Below are positions 54,801 through 62,944 of a stretch of 64,000 nucleotides of DNA, piece after piece. How positions within the stretch are numbered: the stretch's first letter is position 1; every line of letters starts with the position of its first letter. The stretch is from JAGRAX01 sp041391365 (lineage in GTDB: Bacteria; Bdellovibrionota_G; JALEGL01; JAGRMV01), in the NCBI GenBank assembly GCA_041391365.1, contig JAWKOC010000003.1, positions 404,443 through 468,442 on the forward strand, written 5' to 3'. The notes under the pieces were generated by a model that did not search any database, was not told where the DNA came from, and worked only from the letters and a program-made list of their open reading frames with translations. The position numbers and the translations under genes were made by a program.

Positions 54801-55331
54801 TTTGTTCAACTTCTCGAAGAAAGAATCACACGCAGATTGTTTGAGGAGGACCTTTCGTGGGCCAAATCATACATTGTAGCCAAGTCGACTGACTCACAAG
54901 AGTTTCAACGATACGATGCTGTGGGACCTCAGCTGTATTATGCAGATGCTTTGATGGAGTTTTACATCAACCATCCCGAAACCGTCACGGATCAGAAATT
55001 AAAACAGTGGATCGATCTAGAACTCTCGGATGGATCCGAAAGCTCTTCACGCTCGTCATGGTACAACCACTTCAAGTACAGATCCATTCTCTCCTGGATG
55101 TTTCGAGTATCTAGAAGGTACAAAGTAAGCCCAGATGTTTTTGCTCACATCAAAAACGCGATGGAAAGTAACTCTTTTTATCCAAGCGACATTTGCGTCT
55201 CGATTCCACGCTATCAACCTGACCCATCTTTGTCCAGGAGCATCAAAAAATTCGAAAAAGACTACAAGATCTGTCAAAAACCTTCGGTGTATCTGGATGT
55301 GTATCAACAGTGGATGAGCTCCACTCGATAA
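51831..55331 (+). CDS. Very large exported protein with caspase-like (clan CD) motif pair
   Basis: 1166 aa. Signal peptide with SSFA-Q cleavage near residue 26. Residues about 60-290 look like a clan CD cysteine peptidase: a hydrophobic strand into CDVLIVSGHH (His128/129), then another strand into FLFGCTTCSG (Cys200, Cys203), the spacing and strand-then-residue pattern of caspase/CHAT/gingipain catalytic dyads. The remaining 870 residues are helical, charged, rich in Trp/Tyr/Phe, without recognised repeats. No C-terminal anchor. Flanked by a divergent glycosidase lipoprotein and a convergent rpsA behind a strong terminator. Enzymatic activity is inferred only. Confidence 0.6.
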   Translation: MKNKPLHIIILSCLILFWGIIDSSFAQDPQTATQSGVWKKYQAKKALKDMGYSTDLTKKVICSITINSNNEISEFRRKMLGEEDGRKKYEFIELTDGAEPGDPNWFESACQTMRSKRKQCDVLIVSGHHVAGNFYGSGSNLNLYVRNLEGAICADESRYYSIDSRSIINPYTKEPYQACPEILGDPRNNDPLDETFLFGCTTCSGVLPRTEMASYEYFRSISASTGEARSLAAAYGLQENIDTLFSMEQRFMGIFAGTPHIYCYRGTAPLGHVIQKPLRDYLMTIEDYADYLANQISTIETYTDAYGKTGYKVTLNPGQSKKQNITESVVANGRVMTDLRTAHTNYGAIAFDHRQRLCQERESIIANRKLALEKMLTDLQSPPDAQGQSYRDRIPLYIKFFDVNVVETFDEQEIALLDQIKNIDAKNNYWSEAPQDEAHLLNPGFVANQIAFAHALGWDDEQHSSARAFLENVAQHFFDSETFHYQKGGLINKVCSIKESYEIPGLLKNRFSSVSTLSEEDQLRRNIDLLSYVSDLKANRSKCLDIDGLQQAQSDVRQALKDLKEDEYIDLGIYSLEDYHRIIRVFKENSVMVSKRIEAILFTKFYINQLLITGVSDFPDKPLSEPGVLHEFCEASKEPVINVTKNLIKALEDTTTQWLEKTHYWGYEKQIQTYPSKVLLHLLAVQHSIDQPIYGDQEVSQCIRIDPKAIKDLQNHFLSYLRFFPPRRFEDIYDLGRIAELIQIDPKIWKNLYKDFWIRYLEFLVSDDNRSRVSEFFDQTSHREISSVSRNMRQIVKEIMVPEIENINSSQPAYQILFNQFSAYLDIHRWHELKNDPIELNAKDLINIPKTHWLDVALLMANDLVWTTHDPELLRVLDAQLQSLWNRSAEDEKWQELFKFVMTNSNHFFTVPDAQFAKALQWLKNFKKANPVEKIVMYREPIVYAFSRGRIPDPIALEMLDIMLAKDNLEFSYIRMEGVGSNPSEDGYQFFVQLLEERITRRLFEEDLSWAKSYIVAKSTDSQEFQRYDAVGPQLYYADALMEFYINHPETVTDQKLKQWIDLELSDGSESSSRSSWYNHFKYRSILSWMFRVSRRYKVSPDVFAHIKNAMESNSFYPSDICVSIPRYQPDPSLSRSIKKFEKDYKICQKPSVYLDVYQQWMSSTR

Positions 55332-55363
55332 AGAAAACAAGAGTTCAAAAAAAATCAGCCAAA

Positions 55364-55398
55364 AAAAAGGCCCGTAGAAAAATTCTACGGGCCTTTTT
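55364..55398. terminator. Strong bidirectional terminator
   Basis: 16-bp perfect stem (55364-55379 and 55383-55398) AAAAAGGCCCGTAGAA / TTCTACGGGCCTTTTT with a 3-nt loop; A-rich on the left and T-rich on the right, so it can end both the large exported-protein gene and rpsA, which converge here. Confidence 0.92.
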
Positions 55399-55423
55399 GT
55401 ACGGAATGTATGAGAAAAAAAAA

Positions 55424-57091
55424 CTATCCTTTGAGTTTCTCTGCCATGATGTCACCCAATGTAGGTGCAGCCTGGGATTGATTTCTCTTTTGGATTTTTT
55501 CTCTCTCTTCTTTGCTCATTTTCTTGGTGGACAAACTGATTTTTTGTTCAGAGCTGTCTACCGATAGAACCGTGGCTTTGATGGTATCACCAACGTTGGG
55601 AGCTTCCTGTCCAGATTCCATTTCGGAATTGTGAACCAACGCTTCCACATCTTGTCCGATCCGAACAAACACACCAAAGTCCGTGGCTTTGACCACTTCA
55701 CCTTCAACCTCTTGACCAGGTTTGTAGGTGGCGCTGATGTCTCTCCAAGGATCTTCCGTAAGTTGTTTGATCCCCAAGGAGAATTTCTCCGCAGCAGGAT
55801 CCACATTGAGAACCACGGCTTCGATCTCATCACCTTTTTTGTAAAGGTCATGAGGGTTTTTGGATTTGTTGCCCCATGACAAGTCAGAGACATGCACAAG
55901 TCCATCGATGCCTTCTTCCACCTCAATGAACAAACCAAAGTCCGTCACATTGCGAATGGTTCCTTTGACTTTTGTGCCTTCTGGGTATTTTTGAACCAAC
56001 TCATCCCATGGATTGGGCTGGGTTTGTTTCAGACCCAAAGACATTCTGCGATTCTCTTTTTCGATTTCGAGAACCACAGCTTCGACTTCGTCTCCAAGAT
56101 TCAAAATTGCGGAAGGATGTTTGACTCGTTTGGTCCATGACATTTCCGACACGTGAATCAAACCTTCCACACCTTCTTCGATTTCCAGGAATGCTCCGTA
56201 ATCGGTGAGGTTCACAACCTTACCTTTGACGGTTGAGTTCTTCGCATAGCGAAGATCTGCATCTGCCCAAGGATCATCGGTGATTTGTTTCATGCCCAAC
56301 GACACGCGTTGTTTTTCTTTGTCAAATTTCAGAACCTTGACGTTGACGGCCTCACCCACTTTGAGAACTTCACTGGGGTGGTTGATGCGTTTCCACGAAA
56401 CATCCGTGATGTGCAACAACCCGTCGATTCCGCCCAAGTCAATGAATGCACCGTAATCGGTGATGTTTTTGACGGTACCTTCCAAGGTGCAACCCTCTTC
56501 GAGAACATCCAAAGTCTTTTCCTTGAGCGCATTTCGTTCTTTTTCAAGAATGGCTCGACGACTCAAAACAATGTTTCCACGGATTTTGTTGAATTTTACA
56601 ATTTTGAATTGGTAGGTGTTGCCTACATAGCCATCCAAATTGCGTACGGGAACGAGGTCAATTTGAGATCCTGGCAAAAAGGCTTTCACACCGATGTCCA
56701 CGGCCAAACCGCCTTTGACTCGGTCTACCACTTTTCCCTCGATCACTTCGCCATTTTGGCAGGCTTCGGCAATCTCATCCCAAATGCGGAGCTTGTCGGC
56801 CTTTTCTTTGGAGAGAATCACCAGACCATCTTCGTTTTCCATGCTTTCCACGAAAACGTCGATTTCGCTGCCTTCTTCCACGACCAAAGCGCCATTGTCA
56901 TCTTTGAATTCAGATTTAGAGATTTGACCCTCTGATTTGTAACCGATGTCCACGGTTACAGCATCTTTGCCGATGCGGATGACCTTCCCGGGGACGATTT
57001 CCCCCACTTTGATGGTCTTTTCATTGGAGAAACTCTGGGCAAGAAGCTGCTCAAAGTTCTCAGTTGTTGTGTTTTTTTCTGTTTGTTCCAT
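55424..57091 (-). CDS. rpsA: 30S ribosomal protein S1
   Basis: 555 aa. Six S1 RNA-binding repeats, each ending in forms such as VNVKVLKFDKEKQRVSLGMKQ, VEAVVLEIEKENRRMSLGLKQ and IEAVVLNVDPAAEKFSLGIKQ. Needed for translation initiation on structured mRNA. C-terminal tail QAAPTLGDIMAEKLKG. Divergent from rpsT. Its downstream partner sppA has been separated by three exported-protein genes. Confidence 0.96.
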   Translation of the reverse strand: MEQTEKNTTTENFEQLLAQSFSNEKTIKVGEIVPGKVIRIGKDAVTVDIGYKSEGQISKSEFKDDNGALVVEEGSEIDVFVESMENEDGLVILSKEKADKLRIWDEIAEACQNGEVIEGKVVDRVKGGLAVDIGVKAFLPGSQIDLVPVRNLDGYVGNTYQFKIVKFNKIRGNIVLSRRAILEKERNALKEKTLDVLEEGCTLEGTVKNITDYGAFIDLGGIDGLLHITDVSWKRINHPSEVLKVGEAVNVKVLKFDKEKQRVSLGMKQITDDPWADADLRYAKNSTVKGKVVNLTDYGAFLEIEEGVEGLIHVSEMSWTKRVKHPSAILNLGDEVEAVVLEIEKENRRMSLGLKQTQPNPWDELVQKYPEGTKVKGTIRNVTDFGLFIEVEEGIDGLVHVSDLSWGNKSKNPHDLYKKGDEIEAVVLNVDPAAEKFSLGIKQLTEDPWRDISATYKPGQEVEGEVVKATDFGVFVRIGQDVEALVHNSEMESGQEAPNVGDTIKATVLSVDSSEQKISLSTKKMSKEEREKIQKRNQSQAAPTLGDIMAEKLKG

Positions 57092-57185
57092 TCGTTTTGT
57101 ATTAAATCCTTTCTTAGGGCAGCCTTACGACCACCGCTTGGGGGTCGATATACGCAAAAAAGGGCTTTTTTGCAAAGGCTTTCTC

Positions 57186-57215
57186 TTGACAAGGCCCTTT
57201 GGGCTAGGATAGAAA
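57186..57215 (+). promoter_or_regulatory. Promoter of rpsT
   Basis: TTGACA - 18 bp - TAGAAA, 26 nt before the rpsT ATG, with GAGG in the leader. Confidence 0.5.
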
Positions 57216-57241
57216 AGCCGACTTTACGAGGAAAAAAACAT

Positions 57242-57505
57242 ATGGCCAATCACAAATCAGCAGTAAAACGAAATCGTCAAAACGAAACCCGCAATGAGCG
57301 GAACCGTTGGTGGAAAAGCCGTGTGCGCACCTGTGTAAAAGCTGTCATGGACGCCATCGACAAAAAAGACGACAAAGCCGCTGCCCAGACCCTTCGTGCG
57401 GCCACCAAAGAGCTTTGCAAAGCCGCCTCCAAAGGCGTCATCCACAAATCCGCAGCCTCTCGCAAAATCTCCAGATTGTCCAAAGCCGTCTCTACGATTT
57501 CCTAA
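57242..57505 (+). CDS. rpsT: 30S ribosomal protein S20
   Basis: 87 aa, basic, all-helical: MANHKSAVKRNRQNETRNERNR at the start and GVIHKSAASRKISRLSKAV at the end are diagnostic. Binds 16S rRNA. The frame is open upstream, but S20 begins at this ATG. Confidence 0.96.
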   Translation: MANHKSAVKRNRQNETRNERNRWWKSRVRTCVKAVMDAIDKKDDKAAAQTLRAATKELCKAASKGVIHKSAASRKISRLSKAVSTIS

Positions 57506-57643
57506 GAGCAGATCTTTAGGATCAAACCCCTACAAAACTGCAGAGATCTTTGTAGATCTTTACCAAACCTTTGCGCAAACGTGCGTTGACGCAGCGCTTG
57601 CGTTTGGGTTATGGATACCCTGTTTTTACGGAGGGGAAATACC

Positions 57644-58240
57644 ATGAAAAAAAGCATAGGAAGTTTGGTTTGTGTAGGGATTCTGTGGGCAGGGTCTGCT
57701 CTGGCACTGGAACAAGGTGCTTACGGAGAGGTTGAGTTCAAGACTCAGCAGGAATTGAACTATGCGTTGACGTGGAAGATTCCCACGCGCAATTACCAGC
57801 AAGAGCTGGCAACCGATGGCATTCAGCTGCGAGTGATCCGAAAAAATGTCTCCTATAGAACCTCGGAATTTGTGAAATGCAATCCCATCAAAGATGTAGA
57901 GTCCGAGTCGTATTCGTACCCTCTATTGAACACAAGTCATCATGTGCAGAAAAAAATCTACAGCTGCGTTTTTCCTCTTATGGAGGATGGAAATTTTTCT
58001 CTTCAGGGGGACAAAGAAAAAACATTTTGGATTTTGGTCGAGGCCGACAATCGATCCAAATCCACAACGCAGGAGATTTTGGAACGTAACATTACCTTCA
58101 ACATTTATGAAGACTCAGAGAGCGTGATCCGTCAACGTCCATGGATTCAAATCTCCTCCGACATCTTTGCGGATGACAACCAAGAGGTTGTAACCATCAA
58201 CGACCAAGATGAAAAGTGGTTTGTGATTCAGTCTCAATAG
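57644..58240 (+). CDS. Exported protein of unknown function
   Basis: 198 aa from the ATG at 57644 with SD GGAGG. Signal peptide ending SALA-L. The mature part is mostly beta, with two cysteines (FVKCNPI, YSCVFPL) likely bonded. No family recognised. Convergent with holA, 11 nt apart. Confidence 0.7.
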   Translation: MKKSIGSLVCVGILWAGSALALEQGAYGEVEFKTQQELNYALTWKIPTRNYQQELATDGIQLRVIRKNVSYRTSEFVKCNPIKDVESESYSYPLLNTSHHVQKKIYSCVFPLMEDGNFSLQGDKEKTFWILVEADNRSKSTTQEILERNITFNIYEDSESVIRQRPWIQISSDIFADDNQEVVTINDQDEKWFVIQSQ

Positions 58241-58251
58241 AAATCAAGACG

Positions 58252-59235
58252 TTAACTGGCCATCGATCGCACGGTTTGCTCAATCAAGAGATTGGGGGAA
58301 ATCCCTGTGGATTTTAGGTCTCGATCAAGTTTTTGCAAACGAGACAAAAACCGATGACAATCTTTTTTTCGCAAGCCTCTGCACTGCGTTTCATAGCGTG
58401 CAAGCGTAAAGGGAGGAACGCCAATGTCCTGAGCCATGGCTGCTTTGGGAACTTTTCGTTCGATGGCCTCAAACGTTTGAATCAAAATGCGCAGATGTCG
58501 GGCAAGCATGCCCATGAGCACCAAGGCAGGAGTTCCAGACGCTAGCAAATAATGAAGAGACGTCAATGCGGCTTTCTTTTTCTTTTCCATCACCTGATCG
58601 GTGAAAGCAAAAACATGATCTCCTGAAGTTTTGACAGTCATTTCCAAAACATCTTTTTCAGCGATCTCTTGTTTTGGGTGTACATACAAAGAAAGTTTTT
58701 CCAACTCACTGGCCATGCGAGACAAATCATCTCCAATGTGTTCGGAAAGAAGCGCCGCTGCCCGAGAAGAAATTTTCCATCCACGTTCATGACAAATCCG
58801 AGTGGCCCACCCAGGCATTTCATAGGCTTTGGGTTTGGGGAGCTCAAGCAGAGCATTTTGCTTTTTGAGACTCTTGTAGAGTTTTTTTCTCTTGTCGAGT
58901 TTGCTCAGGATCACCACGAGAGTGTTTTGTTCGCTGGGATTTTCCGCATAATTCAGCAATTGCTGCTCTTGTTTTTCTGTGGGAGCTTTCGACAATTCAC
59001 AAATGATCAATTGCTTGGGCGCAAACATCGAAAATGTGTTGGCGCGATCAATCACATCCGAGAGGGATGCGTTGGAACCCGTGATGTGAATGCGATGTTC
59101 GGATTCAGGATCTTTGCCTTGAGGAAAGAGCGTGCCGCGAAGTTTGTCCAAAAACTGACGCAATTGAAAGGCTTCCGGTTCTACGGCAACATACATGGGC
59201 GATACAGACATCGTGACACCGTTACTACGGCACAT
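58252..59235 (-). CDS. holA: DNA polymerase III delta subunit
   Basis: Up to 327 aa. HolA pattern: YVAVEPEAFQLRQFLDKLR at the N-terminus, LIICELSKAPTEKQEQQLLNYAENPSEQNTLVVIL in the first domain, HIGDDLSRMASELEKLSLYV in the clamp-binding wall and a C-terminal helical collar. Opens the sliding clamp as part of the clamp loader. The exact start (59235, 59211 or 59196) is not settled; no SD. Close to rpsT, a frequent association. Confidence 0.88.
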   Translation of the reverse strand: MCRSNGVTMSVSPMYVAVEPEAFQLRQFLDKLRGTLFPQGKDPESEHRIHITGSNASLSDVIDRANTFSMFAPKQLIICELSKAPTEKQEQQLLNYAENPSEQNTLVVILSKLDKRKKLYKSLKKQNALLELPKPKAYEMPGWATRICHERGWKISSRAAALLSEHIGDDLSRMASELEKLSLYVHPKQEIAEKDVLEMTVKTSGDHVFAFTDQVMEKKKKAALTSLHYLLASGTPALVLMGMLARHLRILIQTFEAIERKVPKAAMAQDIGVPPFTLARYETQCRGLRKKDCHRFLSRLQKLDRDLKSTGISPNLLIEQTVRSMAS

Positions 59236-59415
59236 TTTTTTGGAAGAGAAGCAGAATTTTCAAATTGTGACATTTTTTGACCATTGAGCCGATTTTTGGC
59301 ATCCAGGAGTTCCTGGCTCAGCGCGTGATTCGCGTTGCATCGTAATAAAATCAATGAGTTACAAAAAAAAGAGACAAAAAAAGTTGGCATCAAAGTTGCT
59401 CTTTAATCAAGTGCT

Positions 59416-59625
59416 ATGAGAAGAAGAATCCAAAAAGCGGAAAAAACCATCCAAAAGGAAAAGGTCCGTTCGTTGCGTGTTCGTCTTCCTTTTGAGCGAA
59501 AGCAACCTGAGATGGAACGACCTGTTCTTTACATTCCCAATCCATATGAACAGTACCGTGCTCCTGAAAAAAGGGAAGAAGAAACACCCGCGATCGAACG
59601 CGGTGTGTGGACCATCGATATCTGA
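59416..59625 (+). CDS. Small highly charged protein, 69 aa
   Basis: Basic first half (MRRRIQKAEKTIQKEKVRSLRVRLPFERKQ) and acidic second half ending in ERGVWTIDI. No SD is clear. A rho-independent terminator sits right on its stop codon, which supports a real transcription unit. No family recognised. Confidence 0.45.
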   Translation: MRRRIQKAEKTIQKEKVRSLRVRLPFERKQPEMERPVLYIPNPYEQYRAPEKREEETPAIERGVWTIDI

Positions 59626-59647
59626 TCCAAGCGAGGATCGGTTTTTT
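59622..59647 (+). terminator. Rho-independent terminator after the 69-aa gene
   Basis: GATCC-AAGCGA-GGATC with one more outer pair, then GTTTTTT at 59641-59647. Confidence 0.6.
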
Positions 59648-59725
59648 GGGCGTTTTTGCACCTCCCCTGTGTGAGGTGAGTATCCATCTTATTCTCAAAA
59701 ATCCCCTTATTTCCTCCCCAATTCA

Positions 59726-59745
59726 TTTGACATTCTTTTGTCAAA
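59726..59745. promoter_or_regulatory. Palindrome overlapping the -35 box of the beta-helix gene
   Basis: Perfect repeat TTTGACA - TTCTTT - TGTCAAA. TTGACA at 59727-59732 with TATGAC 19 bp downstream forms a possible promoter, so the palindrome could be an operator. Confidence 0.45.
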
Positions 59746-59802
59746 AAATGATATGACTCGCGTTCGATCTTATCAAACAAGGTCGTGTAGGAGGGGAAGT
59801 CT

Positions 59803-61746
59803 ATGAAGGTTAGATCATATCTATTTGTGGTATCGATTTGTTTGGCCATGCTGGTTGGATTTCCAATCTCACAGGCCGCTACCATTGTGGCGACTCACAT
59901 GGTGGATCAGTCGGATGATCCCACAGTCGTGCAGCCGGGATGCACACTTCGTGATGCGCTCAAAATCATCAATGATCAAAATGCTCCAGGCTTTGATCCT
60001 GTCACATGGTCGGCCAATTTGGGATGTGTGATTGATGAGAGCCAATCTTCTTTAGGCATCGACGATCAAATTCAGTTTGGATCTTTCACGGTTCAGGGAC
60101 AACAAGTATTTCACCTGGCGTTTGGTCCTCTTTCCATTGGGCGCTCGATGAAAATCTCTGGCATTCTGAGCAACGCATTGGACACAAATGTTTCGATCAT
60201 TGATGGATGTGATGCCAACCAGACGCAGTGCTTTTCGATCGCAAACATTCTCCCCAATCAGGAGCCCATGATCAGTGTTCTGATTCGTGATGTAAGATTT
60301 AGAAATGGTCAACACATCAACGCGAATGGAGAATACAGCGATGTTGGATGCATCCATTCTGATCATGCAGATCTGACGCTGGAACGAACTTTTTTTGAGG
60401 GCTGCATTGGACGTTACGTTGGTGCATTGAATGTACGATCTGGAAAACTAGAAATCAAAAGCAGTGAATTCACACGAAACGTCGCCAGAGCCTTTGACCT
60501 TACCACATCATTGAATACTAACGCTGGAGCTGTGCAGTATTTTGGAGAACAGTTGTTCATTGATCAATCTCAGTTTATTCAAAATCAGATATTTGGAATT
60601 GGGAGAGCTTCTGCCGTTGTTGATGTTAGAAAATCAGGAACCAACATTCACCAAGTGCAGATCAAAAACTCTTCCTTCATCGAGAACCTAGCGTATAGTG
60701 GCCCAGCGGTTAAGATTACCGGAAACCCAATGGACACCAATGCAGTCGTAGAAAATAACACCTTCGTCAAAAATCAAAACACAAGAGATCTTTTTGAAGA
60801 TTTCTATAATGTTTCGGCATTTTTGCTTGATGATGTCGTTGCTCAATCTGTAAATACCAAAATCAATTTTTCTTTCAACACTGTATACGAGAACAAGTCT
60901 GCTTTTGGAAAAGCCGTTGGCATTGCATTTTTTGAAAACAGTTTCAGTTCATATGAAATATCGTTCTTCAACAATGTGATCTCGGGCAACAAAAATATTT
61001 TTGATCCAGTCAAAGAAGCAATCACGGTCGGTAACAATCAGGCAATTGATCCTCAAATAAATCTAGAATCCAAGAACAATGTATTTTCCTCGAACGTATC
61101 AGGTGATTGGAGCAGTGGTCCAAACCTCATTGCGAATGATCCTTTGTTGCATGATCTTGCGGTGAGCTATCCCTACAATCCAGTCGATGGTCAGTGGCTT
61201 GTTCGTCCTTTCAAAATGTATGCATGCAAACCCAAGCTGGGAAGTCCAGCCATTGGCTTGGCTGATTTGAGTTTGAGTCCCATCGATCATGATCAACTTC
61301 ATGTAGAGACCACGTTGGGCACGGTTTTGATCGATCGCCCTCGCCCTGGGCTTGCGGTTGCGAGCAGTGTGTATGATCCAGTGCTGAACACTCCAGCGGG
61401 AGGCGAAGCAGGTTCTGTAGAGCTGGTTGACTTTTCCACGCCCACAGAGTTTTACCAAGGCATCAACACCAAGATTTCAACGTCCGTTGAGCAAGCATCC
61501 TATCTGCGCGTGTATCCCAATCCGGTATCGAGGGAGGGAGAACTGACCATAGATATGGATTTTCAAAAATATCCCAATTCCTCCTATGGGTTGATGGATA
61601 TGACGGGAAAACAAGTGCATCGAGGAAATCTCAATGTTTCTTCCAACCGTATTGATTTGAACCCCTTGCAGCTAACTCCTGGGGTCTATGTGATTCAGAT
61701 CCAGGCCAAGGGAACAACCTTCGCCCAAAAAATCAAAGTCTACTGA
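59803..61746 (+). CDS. Exported right-handed beta-helix protein with type IX-style C-terminal sorting domain
   Basis: 647 aa. Signal peptide ending SQAA; near the start CTLRDALKIIND resembles the leader motif of outer-membrane polymorphic/choice-of-anchor proteins. Residues about 140-420 are parallel beta-helix repeats (IKNSSFIENLAYSGPAVKI, VENNTFVKNQN, FFNNVISGNKN). The last 80 residues, with LRVYPNPVSREGELTI, YGLMDMTGKQVHRGNL and LTPGVYVIQIQAKGTTFAQKIKVY, match a T9SS type A sorting domain, best known in Bacteroidota. Strong SD GGAGGGG. No T9SS machinery lies in this window. Confidence 0.8.
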   Translation: MKVRSYLFVVSICLAMLVGFPISQAATIVATHMVDQSDDPTVVQPGCTLRDALKIINDQNAPGFDPVTWSANLGCVIDESQSSLGIDDQIQFGSFTVQGQQVFHLAFGPLSIGRSMKISGILSNALDTNVSIIDGCDANQTQCFSIANILPNQEPMISVLIRDVRFRNGQHINANGEYSDVGCIHSDHADLTLERTFFEGCIGRYVGALNVRSGKLEIKSSEFTRNVARAFDLTTSLNTNAGAVQYFGEQLFIDQSQFIQNQIFGIGRASAVVDVRKSGTNIHQVQIKNSSFIENLAYSGPAVKITGNPMDTNAVVENNTFVKNQNTRDLFEDFYNVSAFLLDDVVAQSVNTKINFSFNTVYENKSAFGKAVGIAFFENSFSSYEISFFNNVISGNKNIFDPVKEAITVGNNQAIDPQINLESKNNVFSSNVSGDWSSGPNLIANDPLLHDLAVSYPYNPVDGQWLVRPFKMYACKPKLGSPAIGLADLSLSPIDHDQLHVETTLGTVLIDRPRPGLAVASSVYDPVLNTPAGGEAGSVELVDFSTPTEFYQGINTKISTSVEQASYLRVYPNPVSREGELTIDMDFQKYPNSSYGLMDMTGKQVHRGNLNVSSNRIDLNPLQLTPGVYVIQIQAKGTTFAQKIKVY

Positions 61747-61780
61747 TTTCTGTCCGAACGGGTTCAACATGCACAGTTTG

Positions 61781-61807
61781 CCACAAAGGTGCCAGGAACC
61801 TTTGTGG
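61781..61807 (+). terminator. Hairpin after the beta-helix gene
   Basis: 10-bp perfect stem CCACAAAGGT / ACCTTTGTGG, followed by Gs rather than Ts, so a weak or non-classical terminator. Confidence 0.35.
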
Positions 61808-61858
61808 GGGGTGCAGTTTATGCTTGCGGGATTGGATGGAGCTGCTAGGCTTTTGTCC

Positions 61859-62347
61859 ATGAAAATGCGCTTTGTATGGCTGATGTTGTTTTGTGTGGTT
61901 GTTTCAGGGAAGGCCCTGGCTCAAGTCCAGCCTGGAGACTACTCCTTGCGTGCGTTGATTGGCCCTGGATTCAACATTGATGATTGGGAAGACCAATTTC
62001 GTGTGGGGGGAGAGTTTGACTATGATCTGGGCTACAACATGGGAATTGACTTTGTCACTCTGATCGGTGTGGGGGATGAATTTCGATTTCAGATGATTCC
62101 CGGCTTTCGGTACAACTATCTATATATAGGACTGGCTTCCTTTTATGCGTTGGCAGGAGCTGGACTGGGACACATGTTGGGAGAAAACACCCTGGACCTT
62201 CGTTTTGCGACGGGGCTGAACATGCCTCTGGGACAATCTCTTGAGGCCCATACCCATGTGAGCATGTACATCTCAACCCTGGGTTTGGACAACGTTACGC
62301 CCGTGAGTTTGGACTGGATGATCGGAATCGGCAAGCGATTCCACTGA
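61859..62347 (+). CDS. Small outer-membrane beta-barrel protein
   Basis: 162 aa. Signal peptide ending KALAQ. Alternating short strands (SLRALIGPGFNI, FRVGGEFDYDLGYNMGIDFVTLIG, FRFQMIPGFRYNYLYIGLASFYALAGAGLG) and a terminal Phe-His. Size and pattern fit an eight-stranded OmpA/OmpW-like barrel. Two in-frame ATGs (61859, 61865). Same strand as the beta-helix protein gene. Confidence 0.72.
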   Translation: MKMRFVWLMLFCVVVSGKALAQVQPGDYSLRALIGPGFNIDDWEDQFRVGGEFDYDLGYNMGIDFVTLIGVGDEFRFQMIPGFRYNYLYIGLASFYALAGAGLGHMLGENTLDLRFATGLNMPLGQSLEAHTHVSMYISTLGLDNVTPVSLDWMIGIGKRFH

Positions 62348-62369
62348 TCCTCACAGAATCAAAAAAAAA

Positions 62370-62852
62370 TCATTTTCTTTTTTTTCGATTTCTCAAACGA
62401 GCTTCTTTTCGAATTTCGCCTTCTTTGAATCGTCTTTTTTCCTCGTCAGTTTTTAGCAAAAGCGGAGGAACCGCCGCCGGTCGGCCATTGGAATTGATGG
62501 CCACGAAGGTCAAAAATGCTTCGGTTGTGAGCTCCTTTTCTCCGGTCAAAGGATTCTCGGATTCTACGGTGATTTCGACTTCCATGCTGGTGGTTCCAGT
62601 ATAGTTGATCCGTGCATTCAAAATGATGATGTCGCCCAGGCTTGCAGGTGCATAAAAATCAACTCGATCAAAAGAAGCCGTCACCACGGGTTTTCTTGCA
62701 TGCCTCATGGCACAGATGGATCCGATGATGTCAATCCATTGCATGACTTTCCCCCCAAATACGGTCCCATGAGAATTGGTATCCACGGGCAGGACGTGTT
62801 CAATGGTTTGTACCATGGAGGTTTGAGGAGATTTGGCTTCAAGTTTGGTCAT
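62370..62852 (-). CDS. Acyl-CoA thioesterase (hot-dog fold, YciA-like)
   Basis: 160 aa from MTKLEAKSPQTS. Hot-dog thioesterase motifs: NSHGTVFGGKVMQWIDIIGSICAMRHA and FYAPASLGDIIILNARINYTGTTSMEVEI. Hydrolyses acyl-CoA esters. Basic Lys/Arg-rich tail. The open frame extends to 63026, but the upstream part has no ribosome site and would overlap rarA. Confidence 0.9.
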   Translation of the reverse strand: MTKLEAKSPQTSMVQTIEHVLPVDTNSHGTVFGGKVMQWIDIIGSICAMRHARKPVVTASFDRVDFYAPASLGDIIILNARINYTGTTSMEVEITVESENPLTGEKELTTEAFLTFVAINSNGRPAAVPPLLLKTDEEKRRFKEGEIRKEARLRNRKKRK

Positions 62853-62944
62853 AAAAAGGCTCTTTCTATTTTGGTGAAAAAGTTTATACCAGAATTGAGC
62901 CTGACTTCCAGTAGCATCACAGGCAAAAAAAATAGGAAGCGACC

